In this document: one piece after another, positions 13,701 through 23,361 of the stretch | Position numbering within the stretch: the first letter of the stretch is position 1 | How the letters are laid out: each line of letters opens with the position of its first letter | Assembly: GCA_013397935.1 (NCBI GenBank) | Contig: VZRN01000563.1 | Coordinates: forward strand, 62,221-126,220 | Reading direction: 5' to 3' | Length of the DNA: 64,000 bases | Source: Dasyornis broadbenti | Lineage: Eukaryota > Chordata > Aves > Passeriformes > Dasyornithidae | Notes under the pieces: model-generated | The model's input: only the letters and a program-made list of their open reading frames with translations | What the model was told of the DNA's origin: nothing | The model's database searches: none | Program-made: the position numbers and the translations under genes

Positions 13701-16700
13701 AAGGATGTGTAATATTCTGGAACAGAATATAATTAAACAGCAGTTTCCAATTATTTCAACTACACCTCAAAAAACATTTTATTTCAGTGAGATATTCTTC
13801 TGTAGGGTGTAAGAAGAAAAAAGTGAAATTTGAGTGCTTACAGTTTACAACAACTAAACCCACCCCCTCCTTTTCTTTTCTTTGTTTTTCAAATGAACAC
13901 AGAATGAGGATATTATATAAGATTTTATAGACCTTAACAGGAAAAAAGCTATGTGGTAAGACAGACTTATTTATAACATCCTTGTCTCAGCCTGGAGACT
14001 GAGATGCACTAACCTGATGCTAAAATTGCCTCAAATGCTGAGTCTATCAGCACTTTAAAGGGCCATGGAAATGTAACTATCTCAATATAAATCAGGGGAA
14101 TAGATGCCCAGCACTTTCACTGTCTCTTATATTACGAGACCTGAGCTGGAAACTGTCATTTGCTATTCAGCTGTTCAGCTCTAAACAGAAATGGAAGTGA
14201 GCCAGTTTGCCTGTCAGCCAGCATTCTCCAAGATGTTATTGAAGTTAGCAGCACCAGATAAGCAAAAGAGTAAAAAACCAGCTCAAACAATCAGATTTCC
14301 CACTTCTATTACGGTTTGTCTCCATTGAATGTGAGGAAACTCACGTTTTTAAAGAGTTCTGCATTAAGAAATACCAGCATAAACCCAGTTAAAGACAGAT
14401 ACCTTTACATTATTTTTCATAGTGTAAGTTGTAATCATTACAGACTTCCAAGTTTGACACCTTCAGAGACGAGTCAGATGTTTGAACAAAAATACATTTA
14501 AGTATTAAGATCTTGAAGCTGGGATTTCCACAGGTGTCCAGAGGATTCCAGGACACCACAGCTGCTGTGTGCAATGCCTTTCCATGGGAAGAAACCTGAA
14601 CACCTCTAAGCAGCACCGCAGGCAAGACAACCACTCACCCCTCTGGCAGCGGCTGTGTGAGGGGTGAAACACGGGATACATGGTCACACAGAGCCACAGA
14701 CTGGTTTGGGCTGGAAGGGACCTTAAAGATCATCTCATTCCAACCTCCTGCCCTGGGCAGAGACACCTTCCACAGACCACATTGCTGAGAGCTCCATCCA
14801 ACCTGTCCTTGAAACACTTCCAGGGATGAAGCATCCACAGCTTGGAAACCTTACAAGTGGAGTTTCAAAACACCATATTCAGGCAGAGGATTTTGTTTTG
14901 TTGATGTATACCATCTACAGACAGTTTTTATACATGTGTGTATTTTTGAGTGTTCATGCATTTCTTCCCACCCTTGAGGTATCACCACAGATCTGCTGTT
15001 AGTACTGTATCTCTACTAGCAGAGTTCAGTTAATCATTTTCTCATATTCTAATGAAATTAAAAAGAACTTTTTCCCAACTAACACACAACACGTGATTTC
15101 CTGGCTTATGCAAACCAGTCACGTATGAATTTAAAACATTTCCTGTTTCAATCCACTGATTACTACTGCAACAGCTACTTAGAAAAACAAACAATACACA
15201 ATCCCTGATGTTCACTTCATCTGCACAGGCAAATATCAAACTCCAGGAGATCTACCCCACCAGGATATTCTAAACCCCGTCCAGAACTTTAAAAACACTG
15301 TCTAGAATCAGCTTAATTTCTCAATATGTTTAGTATTTCACATGTAAGTATTTTGCATATTTTAAACTTTAAGAAGGACATTAATATTCTGTTGTATTAA
15401 ATCACCTGACAGGTATCCTTCAGACACAAAAGCTAGTTTGGCAACAGAAGTATTTATGTATAGCTTAGTCCACTCAGCTTCCCTGAGCGTGAATCGTCAA
15501 ACGAAGTGAGCTGGATGAGCCAGTGCAACAGGAAAAAAATAATACTGTCCTTTTCAAAGACAAACTGCTCCCACCCCTTTTAGACTGAAGACCACAACTA
15601 CTAAACTCTCTTGAGCATTGTTTTTTTCTCATTCAAGGAAGATTGATAACATTTAATAGGGTTAAGTTTAAATCTGCATATAGGCTTTAGTAATTCTAAT
15701 GCTCACGTTCTTTTATTCTCCCCTTGCTACCACTCTTTCAGTCAGCTTCAGAGAAATAGATACTATAATCCATATATATCATTCCTGAATAAATTCTGTC
15801 CCAGAATTCAAATAAGTTGATCTGCCAATTACACTCAAACCAGCAGTTTCTGTGAATTAACTGAAGTTAGTAAGAAGCACAATCACAGTTTAGGCTAAGC
15901 TATCATTTTATTTCACTGAAAGACTAAAAACCTACTCTTAAAAATAAATCATGATGGAGACTTGATATCTCATGAAAAACAAAGGTTTTATGACACAGTA
16001 ACTGACTTCCTTATTCAGAAATTCAATGGTTATTTAATCAAGACAGACCACAGATTAAGCTTTCTGTACAGCAGTATTCTCTAAAAAAGACTACAAGAAA
16101 AACTCAATTTTTTCCCTCCCAATTACATAATGTTACCAAGCTACCATCCAAACATAATAAACACCTCAATGTCAGGAAAGTTAGGGCTGAGCCATGTCAC
16201 AACACTAATCCAGAAAGAAGTCATTATTACAGATGGGGATGGTCTCCAAGTCACCCATTTCTAATTCTTTCTCTTACTGACCCAAGACAATCACTAACAT
16301 CACCATCAAGACACATGCAAACCTGCACAGCTGCTGAACTCACAAATGCAGACCTCACTCAAGAGATGCAAAGATTAAAATTCACCAAATTACACTGTAA
16401 TTAAGTGCAGCTAAGTAAATTATATTTCTGTAGTGTTTTGTTCATACACACTTGAGAAAGTCTGTTTCAGGGTGGGTTCAGCCGCATCAGTTCCCAGCGC
16501 ATGGATTTACCATGTCCAGCTTTAAGCAGTCAGATGCTGCTGGCATGAGGGGAAACAATTGTCCTCATCAGTTTTGTTGAAGCATTAGAATATGACATCC
16601 TCCTATAAAAAGGAAATTGGGAAACCTACTTCCAGAATTTCATACCTAGACTCACTAATCAGAATTATTTAGGCTGGAAAAGACCTTTAAGACCACTGAG

Positions 16701-19249
16701 TCCAACTGCAAACCTAAGATTGCTAAGGCCATTGCTTGTCCTTGCACATCCATCTGTAATGCTCCTTTCTATCCAGACCCAGCTCCTAGCGCAGACTGCA
16801 TGGTCAGGAAAGACGGAAGAGGTGCCATACATTCCAATTAAGTCAGACAGCATTTAACACATGGAAGTTAACAGGGTGCTGCAAACAGTGGGAGTACTCA
16901 AGCATCCTGCAAGATGCTGAGCTCTGACTAATAGCCTGCCTGCTCTCCACAGCAGCTATTTCCTGCTTCTCTGAGAGAGCAGTTCCACATGCACATCAAC
17001 ACCAAAAATGAGCAAGCCTGTCCTAGCTGTTGCATGCATATCTTTCTAGAATAGCCTAGTTTACTTCCTGAAATACTTAATATATGGATGGGTTTTAATT
17101 GCTGACAGTGTTAAATATGGTGCTAAATAAAAAGGCAAACTATCAGCGAGATTGACACTTATTTGTAAGTGTGGGATAACACATCTACAGGGTTGATGGA
17201 ACTTGCAGCTGATTCCGTTCAACAAGTTATAACACATCTGAACTCCATTAAAACATAAGCAGGAGGTCAGTATGAAAACATCCAGTATAACACCGTGCTT
17301 TAGTGAATTATCCAATTTATGCTGTACTCAGGGCTGCCAAAAGACTTATTTTATACATATAAAAATCAGTTTCTGTCACAAAAAAATACAGGAATGTACA
17401 GATATGTCAAAAGTAGGAAAAGTGTGACCATAGGTATGGTAAAGAGCTGACTCATGCAGTAGTTCAGCTAAGAAGTCTCATAATGACTTTTATAAAAAGT
17501 CACTGGCACAGCCTCTGCCCCCTTTAAGCCTCCCCTCCCTATAAGCAGGAACAGTAAATCTTTTCAAAGTGGCACACAAAAGACAGACTATGAAACTGAG
17601 GCATTTTGATGCTATAATGATCAAAGATATGCATACTTTTATTATGCAAAATAAAAGAATTGCAATGACCCATGTAACTTCAGGGGAGCTCTCATCACTA
17701 TTCTATTCCAAGCAGCCTCCTTTTAAAATTAACTGAAAATTTAGAAGATTATGCAAAGTAGTCTGCTTTGCACAGATTAAGTCTTTCCTACTATCAAGGC
17801 TATTTAGAGCCAAAAAAACCCCAACCTGCTATTCCTCTTAAAACACATGATCATTTTGTAAAGTCACAGTCATAACAAGTAGCTTTGACAAATCCACAGC
17901 TTATCTCAAACAACAGAGCACGGGAACCATCCAGCAATTTTTTAATGTGTTCTATCACTTTCAACACTTTCAAAACAAAACTAGATTAGTAATGTAATGA
18001 AAGTACTTAATTCTCATTGTATTGGTATGTTTTTAAAGCCTAGAAAGAGAAACATCCTCTCTCCACATTGAGAAGTCTAAACTGAATATTCTGAAGCAAT
18101 AAGAAAACTCAGACTGACAGGTTGTCTTAGGTTAGACAGCTGCTCTTGAGTTGTAACAAAAAATGCAAGTACACAGGCATGTCTCTTGGAAACAAAAGCA
18201 CAAAGCACGGCAATTACTACTGAAGTATCAAAGTATTGTTCAGATTAACATACACTGCCTCTACTAGCAACAAAAGTCTACTATCTGTTATCAAGAAATG
18301 GGACTAATCGCATAACGCTGTGGAGATCTTCATATTCAATCGCCTCACAGCTACATAAATTAGTCTAGGTAATCATATCCATGTTTAATTGACAAAGGCC
18401 ACTCTATGTAAGTGGAACAAATTACTTTGTTGCTTCAAAGCCAAGCAATTTGACTTAAAAAAGGGACAGAGAAATTCTACTGCTTATTCATGCATGAAGA
18501 AAAGCAACAAGATCGGTAAATTCTTTACCAAAACAAGTTAAAAAATTCAGAAATACTACTCTGGAGGCCAAAATGGTTTTATAACACTAATCTTTTAAAA
18601 GGTGGCCAAAATTCCTAGTTTACAATTTACAGACCTTAAGAAGCTTTGATAATGAGCTCTGTTTTATCATTCTACACACATGAACATTTTATGAAAACAA
18701 GAAGAAATAATCCCGAGTACTTTCAGTGAAAGCAAAGTGATCTGCTTCCAAAAACCCCAAGGATTATGCTTTAAAAATCTGCAATTTAAGCTTGTTTTAT
18801 ACATAGACCCCCTCTAATTATTGAGCATAGCCACTGAATAATGACACAACACGATTCAGATCCCGAGTTCAGCATCAGAGGTCTAATGCCAGGAGATGGA
18901 ATAAACACAAGGGCATTTCAGACGCTCCAGAAAGCGGTGCTCACCTACACATCTGGAGGAGCAGCACCCACCCTTACTGGAAACGAGCTAGAAAACAAAC
19001 TGGTTTAAAACTTTCTACAGATACACGTTTCCAAATCTACGACTCGACGGAAGCTTTTGGAGGAGCCGGCTCTGCGTTCAGCCCCCATCGGGGCTGGCCT
19101 GGGACGGCTCCTGCTCCCACCTTACCTTCGATGTTCAGCTCGAAACAGACGTGACAGAAGGAGAGCGTTTCCTTCTCGGTGCCCAGCTTGCAGACGCTGC
19201 AGATGTTGTCATCGTCCAAGTCGATGCTCACGAACTGCTCCTCGTTCAT
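1598..19249 (-). CDS. C21orf91: C21orf91 (protein EURL homolog), spliced, four coding exons, 287 aa
   Basis: The coding exons, in transcript order, are 19249-19126, 6602-6087, 2886-2824 and 1758-1598. Each intron is GT-AG. The lengths 124, 516, 63 and 161 nt sum to 864 nt, which is 287 codons plus TAA. I recognise the family from the start MNEEQF, the cysteine pairs CSVC and FCHVCF, the SKKINWIIQYAQN stretch and the C-terminal heptad-rich segment ending CSKLPCLQ. The human protein is about 297 residues, so this copy looks full length. Residues about 17-35 carry two CxxC pairs that could bind a metal. Residues about 215-270 look like a coiled coil. EURL was first described in chick retina and lens and has been linked in vertebrates to neural progenitor growth and beta-catenin level; its biochemical activity is not settled. 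The gene spans 17.7 kb. No disabling change is seen. Confidence 0.95.
1759..2823 (-). other. C21orf91: C21orf91 last intron
   Basis: A 1.07-kb GT-AG intron. More than half is a plus-strand CR1 fragment at 2000-2598; the rest is AT-rich without recognised features. Confidence 0.9.
2000..2598 (+). mobile_element. CR1 LINE, 5'-truncated, 3' end intact
   Basis: It begins within the C-terminal part of the CR1 reverse transcriptase ORF, with decayed peptides resembling LVRPHL and GLEHKSGEEQLRELEGLSLEKRRL. It runs through the 3' UTR to the tail ATTCTATGGTTCTA at 2585-2598. It is antisense to C21orf91, in the last intron. It closely resembles the copy at 49238-49806, so both belong to one subfamily. 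The ORF has frameshifts and is dead. Confidence 0.93.
2824..2886 (-). CDS. C21orf91: C21orf91 third coding exon (63 nt)
   Basis: This short exon is flanked by a TTGCAG acceptor (AG at 2888-2887) and a GTGAGA donor at 2823. It starts TG, completing a Leu codon, and encodes TTMTLGELKQLNEKLLKQIQ, the start of the predicted coiled coil. It is placed by match to the family segment that follows SREE, and its phases fit the exons on both sides. Confidence 0.92.
2887..6086 (-). other. C21orf91: C21orf91 intron between 2nd and 3rd coding exons
   Basis: A 3.2-kb GT-AG intron, AT-rich. I recognise no repeat family or RNA gene in it. Open frames such as 5015-5425 (plus) are serine/threonine-rich translations of AT-rich DNA and overlap open frames on the other strand. 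Confidence 0.85.
6087..6602 (-). CDS. C21orf91: C21orf91 second coding exon (residues 42-213)
   Basis: The acceptor is TTTACAG ending at 6603. The exon begins GA, completing the Gly codon split from the previous exon, then reads VPKSDLLHTRSLRGH and on to the conserved SKKINWIIQYAQN. The last bases are GAG GAA T before the donor GTGAGT at 6086. It is the largest coding exon, about 60% of the protein. The middle is serine-, glutamine- and proline-rich and looks disordered, with the family signature RYSAKWIDG. The linker after it is somewhat shorter than in human, which accounts for most of the length difference. Confidence 0.94.
7193..7714 (+). mobile_element. Solo LTR of an avian endogenous retrovirus
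   Basis: The segment starts TGTCCTG, has GGCTGGGATAG-like sequence near 7223, a TATA-like GCATAAAG near 7464-7471 following GGGATATTCCACACCA, and ends GGGGTTAAACCATGACA. These are the landmarks of a common bird LTR family, probably ERVL-like. No internal gag, pol or env sequence adjoins it, so it is a solo LTR. I could not find matching target-site duplications, which suggests age or a slightly wrong boundary. It lies in the large C21orf91 intron, antisense to the gene. Confidence 0.82.
14686..14846 (-). mobile_element. CR1 LINE 3' tail
   Basis: The reverse strand reads the usual CR1 3' region, with the plus strand showing GGGCTGGAAGGGACCTTAAA, the 'TCCAACCTCCTGCC' stretch and 'TCCATCCAACCTGTCC'. 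It is truncated at about 160 bp and lies in the large C21orf91 intron. Confidence 0.9.
16655..16760 (-). mobile_element. Short CR1 3' fragment
   Basis: The plus strand shows AGAATTATTTAGGCTGGAAA followed by AGACC and GAGTCCAACTGC, the reverse of a CR1 3' end. Only about 80-100 bp is recognisable and the 5' boundary is uncertain. Confidence 0.75.
19126..19249 (-). CDS. C21orf91: C21orf91 first coding exon (residues 1-41)
   Basis: The ATG is at 19249-19247 and opens MNEEQFVSID. The exon carries both CxxC pairs (CSVC and CHVC) and ends in ATC GAA G before the donor GTAAGG at 19125. The reading frame stays open upstream of this ATG, but the first upstream residues are low-complexity and proline/arginine-rich. 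A CAG acceptor sits just 5' of the exon (AG at 19257-19256), so the transcribed exon probably begins at 19255 with only six untranslated bases before the ATG. The start is chosen because family members begin with this same MNEEQF. Confidence 0.93.
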
Positions 19250-19527
19250 AGTGCCCTGGGTAGGGGGACGGCGGCGACAAGGGACGGGAGGGTTATTCCG
19301 CATCTGGTCCCTCCGCAGCTCCGCGCCCGCGGAGGGGGAGGGCGGGGGTGGAACGAGGGCGGGAGCGTCCCGGCAAAGTTTTCCCTTTAGAGAAACTGAG
19401 GCCAGGCCGCACAGCGGGGCCGGCACGGACCGAGACTTCCCCCTTCCCTCCCCCGGCGGCTACCCCGTGCCATCCCGTCCTGCTCCCCCGCAACTCCATC
19501 ACCAGCTCCATCATCGCTGTCCCCTCC

Positions 19528-19786
19528 NNNNNNNNNNNNNNNNNNNNNNNNNNNNNNNNNNNNNNNNNNNNNNNNNNNNNNNNNNNNNNNNNNNNNNNNN
19601 NNNNNNNNNNNNNNNNNNNNNNNNNNNNNNNNNNNNNNNNNNNNNNNNNNNNNNNNNNNNNNNNNNNNNNNNNNNNNNNNNNNNNNNNNNNNNNNNNNNN
19701 NNNNNNNNNNNNNNNNNNNNNNNNNNNNNNNNNNNNNNNNNNNNNNNNNNNNNNNNNNNNNNNNNNNNNNNNNNNNNNNNNNNNNN
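19528..19786. other. Assembly gap (259 N) in the CpG island
   Basis: A run of N between CCCCTCC and GGCCGGGGGGGCGCC. It lies in the presumed first intron or first exon of C21orf91, so the true 5' structure of the gene may be partly missing. Confidence 0.99.
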
Positions 19787-20065
19787 GGCCGGGGGGGCGC
19801 CGCGGGCCCGGACCGCGCCCCGCAGCACCCGAGCGACTGGAGTCGCCTCGAAGCTGGGCTGCGAGGCGGAAGGACCGAGAGGCTCTGGTTTTCCCGGCCG
19901 TCCGAGCGATGCCGGCGGCGCGGAGCGGCCGAGCTCCCCCCGCAGCAGTTGGTCTGGCCCGCGCGGGCGGGGTGCGCGGAGAGGGCGGGCGCGCGGGCGG
20001 CCGCTGTCGCGGCACTGCTCCTGTCGCTCCTCCTGTCGCGACTGAGGCTGCCCGCGGGGACTCAC

Positions 20066-20110
20066 CCAGGAGCGCGGTTACACCTGGTGAGAGCGGGAGT
20101 GCTGAACGCA
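20066..20110 (-). other. C21orf91: Candidate non-coding first exon of C21orf91
   Basis: On the minus strand the bases CGCTCCTGG are followed by a strong donor GTGAGTCCCC, with the GT at 20065-20064. This would pair with the CCCTACCCAG acceptor at 19256 to give a first intron of about 0.8 kb. Family members usually have an untranslated first exon. The upstream limit is arbitrary and other donors may be hidden in the gap. Confidence 0.3.
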
Positions 20111-20154
20111 GAGCCCGCCTGGCATCCGAGGCGAGCAGGTTCTGTTAGAGATGG

Positions 20155-20165
20155 GGGGCGGGAAA
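20155..20165 (-). promoter_or_regulatory. Overlapping GC box and E2F-like site
   Basis: The plus strand reads GGGGCGGGAAA. This contains a GC box (GGGGCGGG) and the E2F consensus TTTCCCGC on the reverse strand. It lies about 50-90 bp upstream of the candidate first donor, a suitable position for a proximal promoter element. Confidence 0.4.
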
Positions 20166-20242
20166 GTGTGCGGTGATGGAACATTGATTCCTGAACTCGG
20201 CCAGGGCTCTGCTGGCTCCCCGAAGAGGAAGCCACAACCGGT

Positions 20243-20530
20243 CACGGAATCACAGATTCTGGGTGTGGTTGGAAGGGACCACAGAGGGTCATCTGGTCCC
20301 TCCTCCCTGCCCAAGCAGGGTCATCCCAGAGCACAGGGAACGGGATTGCGTCCAGACGGCTCTGGAATATCTCCAGGGAGGGAGACTCCGCGCCCTCTCT
20401 GGGCCACCTGTTCCAGTGTTCAGTTGCACAGTAAAGTTGTTCCTCATGTTCAGATGGAATTTCCCGGGCATCACTTTCTGCCCGTTGCCTCTTTTTCTGT
20501 TGGTTGGCACCACCGGGAAGAGGTCGTTCG
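20243..20530 (-). mobile_element. CR1 LINE 3' region
   Basis: The plus strand starts CACGGAATCACAGATTCTGG, then GGTTGGAAGGGACCACAGAG, the reverse of a CR1 3' end. It continues about 290 bp into the UTR (TTCCTCATGTTCAGATGGAA). It stands just upstream of the C21orf91 promoter. Confidence 0.93.
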
Positions 20531-20723
20531 TATCATCTGGGGAATTGCCACAATGGACGGAAATTACGTACGGCACATTCCTAGACGTCAAAATGGGGTT
20601 ATTTATGGGAGAGCTAAGTAATCTTCCAGAAGCTCCTGTGTCGAAACACATCTCTGCAGTTTTGATTGTTTTTTTCATTGTGTTTTCTTGGGGCGTTTTC
20701 TTTGATTTTATCAAAAAAGACAA

Positions 20724-21550
20724 AAGGATGGGATGCCATCCTGAGGGACATGGACAAGCTCAAGGAGTGTCCCATGGGAATCTCATGAGGTTTAACAGAC
20801 CCAAGTCTAAAGTGCTGCACCTGGGTCGGGGCAACCCCCAGTACCAATCCAGGCTGGGGATGAAGAGATCCAGAGCAGCCCTGGGAGAAGGACTTGGGGC
20901 TGCTGCTGGGTGAGAGGCTGGACATGCCCTGGCTGTGTGTGCTGGGAGCCCAGAACCCCCCGTGTGCTGGGCTGCACCCAAAGCCCTGTGGGCAGCAGGG
21001 CAGGGAGGGGATTCTGCCCCTCTGCCCCGCTCTGCTGAGACCCCACCTGCAGTGCTGCATCAGCTCTGGGCTCCCAGCACAGCAAGGACAGGGAGCTGTT
21101 GGAGCCAGGCCAGAGGAGGCACCAAGGTGATCAGAGGGATGGAGCAGCTCTGCTGTGAGGAAAGGCTGGGAGAATTGGGATTGTTCAGCCTGGAGAAGAG
21201 AAGGCTTTGGGGTGACCTGATTGTGGCCTTCCAGGACCTGAAGGGATCCCACAGGAAAGATGGACAGAGACTACAACGGCCTGGAGTGACAGGGCAAGGG
21301 GGAATGGCTTCAAATTCCCAGAGAGTAGGTTTAGATTAGAGATTAGGAAGAAATTCTTCTGTGAGGGTGATGATGGCCTGGCAGAGGTTTCCCAGAGAAG
21401 CTGTGGATGTCCCATCCCTGGAAGTGTTCAAGTCCAGGTTGGATGGGGCTCTGAGCAACCTGGTCTGGTGGAAGGTATCCCTGCCATGGTTGGAACTAGA
21501 GTATTTTTAAGGTCCCTTCCAACCCAGGCCATTCTACGATTCTATGATTT
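20724..21550 (+). mobile_element. CR1 LINE with decayed RT C-terminus
   Basis: It starts in CR1 ORF2 (GGGATGCCATCCTGAGGGAC), shows the characteristic GTGCTGCACCTGGGTCGGGG and GGATTGTTCAGCCTGGAGAA segments, and ends with ATTCTACGATTCTATGATTT. The coding part is frameshifted. The same subfamily is seen at 35466-35943. It lies head to head with the CR1 at 20243-20530, the two 5'-truncated ends being about 200 bp apart. Confidence 0.94.
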
Positions 21551-23218
21551 TCTGAAGAAAAAGAAGTCCCTTACTGTGCTAGAGTGCTGTCCTTTATCAC
21601 TCTTAGGTAGCAAGTTTGCTTTAGATTTGCTTCTGTTGGGGGCTGATGGAACGTATCTCATCACAGAACTCGTTGGAATCTTCCGTAAATTGTTTCTGCC
21701 ACAAGCTGAGAACTGGATCTGGGAGAGGGACTGCATTTCCTTCTCTCCTCATCTTCTGATTTTTTGATGTATATGAAGGGTAGCAAAGAAGAGGCACCTT
21801 GACTTCATTGCAGAAGAAATATTAAGACAGAAAAAGAGACGTCAGCCTGGGGTGGAAGATTTAGAAACAGAAAGGAGAGACTGGACAAATGATGGTAGAG
21901 CTTTATAAAGTCTGTAATTATTGAAGTATTTTCCCCTCCAGAATGTGATGTCTGTTGAATCTCCACAGCCCATTGCCACAGTGCAGCGGTAGCTGCTGCG
22001 AAATCCAAGGGCAAAAAAGTCATGAATCTTGGTAATAAATGACATATGGGAGACAGCATGGCTCTCGGTAACTGAGCTGCTTTTCTTGTCAAATATTGCT
22101 CTAAAATATAGAGGTTATTGCAGTAAAAATAGTGAAGGAGAGCTAATGTTTCAGCACGAATTTCTGAAATAAGCTAGCAAATACCAAGATGAAGATTGTG
22201 CAATGGTAACTGCTGCCCATGGTGTGGTTTATATGTATTCATATGCATTTTTATTTCCTCCCTTGGTTTATCAGTGCATGTAATTCTAGCTAACAGTTTA
22301 CTTACATTGGAAAATTATTTTAGTAGGAAACAAATCTGTTCTGTGTTTCTTTTTCCCTACTGAGTTTGCGTTTTCTTTACAGGGAGGCTTTGGCAGTGAT
22401 CATGTCTCAGTAATTCCCACTGCTGCACCTTCCCCCAGCTGCTTGGTTGTGTTCCCACACTGTTTTCTCTGTGTTTTTGAGGTGACACAACGGACTGGAT
22501 TGCTGATTTAAAGGAAGAGAGTAAATTCTACCTCAGACTGATCCACTGTGGTTCACAGTGCAGCCTTATAAATGCTGGGGGAAGACAGCTGAAGGGGTAA
22601 CGCTTAGATGAAAATGAGTACTCTGGACCCTGTATCATAAAATAATGGCTTAAGCTTTATCAGGATCTTCCCTCCAAATACTGAAATGTTGGAAATCAAA
22701 GTTTGTGGCAGTGTTTTATAGACATACTTAGTTCCAGTTTCCTGAGCAAAGATTTAGGAGTTCTAAAGCTAAAAGGCATTTTTGCTGAAAAATACAGTTT
22801 TAAACAGGCGTGCAGGGGATGTTGGGTTTTCTTGGGCATTATCAAAAATACTGCAGTGGAGATCCCCAGCGGAGATCATGAATAATACTGACACTGCCCA
22901 CGTGAATGTATCTGTGTAGATTTGTTTATTAAAAGAGACTCAAGAAATGAGACAAGTTTGTAAAAAATTTGGATTTTAAACTCAGACTAGGTGAAGTAGG
23001 TCTTCTTTCCTAAAAATTAAAAAGTAATGTATTGAAATGAGCCTAAATTCTTTGTCTTCCCTCTGCTCTCTTCCTTCTGCTCTCCCCTGGGCTTGGGGGT
23101 ATTTTTCCTCTTGGTAAGTCAGGTGGCTGTGGCTTTTCCAGGCACTCTGGCAGATCTTCATGTTCCTCAGGCAATTTTGTGTCTGCAGTTAATAAACACA
23201 TGCATTTTCTCCAACTCT

Positions 23219-23361
23219 TTGGGTTGTTTTTTTGTTGTTGGTTTTTTTTTTTTTTTGGTTGGTGGTAGGTTTTTTTTAAAACTTTATTTTGTTTTTTGGG
23301 GGGTTTTTTCGGGGGGGGTTGTAGTCTGGTGGAGTTTTTTCTAGTTTCTTTTATTTGTTGC
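23219..23361. repeat. TG-rich low-complexity tract with G runs
   Basis: Long T runs are interrupted by G clusters, including six G at 23298-23303 and eight G at 23311-23318. It is almost free of C and A on the plus strand. It probably arose by slippage. Confidence 0.85.

Larger units (their letters stand above)
6603..19125 (-). other. C21orf91: C21orf91 large intron between 1st and 2nd coding exons
   Basis: A 12.5-kb GT-AG intron (donor GTAAGG at 19125, acceptor CTTTACAG at 6603). It contains a solo LTR (7193-7714) and two CR1 tails (14686-14846, 16655-16760). The remainder is AT-rich unique-looking DNA with no recognised gene. The segment 12215-12526 is more GC-rich and open on the minus strand for 103 codons, but it resembles no protein I know. 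Confidence 0.9.
19030..20165. promoter_or_regulatory. CpG island, C21orf91 promoter region
   Basis: CpG density is very high, in sharp contrast to the AT-rich flanks. The island spans the first coding exon and the likely first non-coding exon of C21orf91. GC boxes are frequent. It contains a 259-base assembly gap, typical of bird GC-rich promoters. Confidence 0.88.

Noticed and set aside
19037..19426. N-terminally extended EURL starting MPAPLCG
   Set aside because: The extension is low-complexity, an acceptor lies six bases before the family start MNEEQF, and known members start at that Met.
19179..20148. Several 180-290 codon frames across the promoter island on both strands
   Set aside because: They run through the gap as unknown residues and are arginine-, proline- and glycine-rich, as any frame in a CpG island would be.
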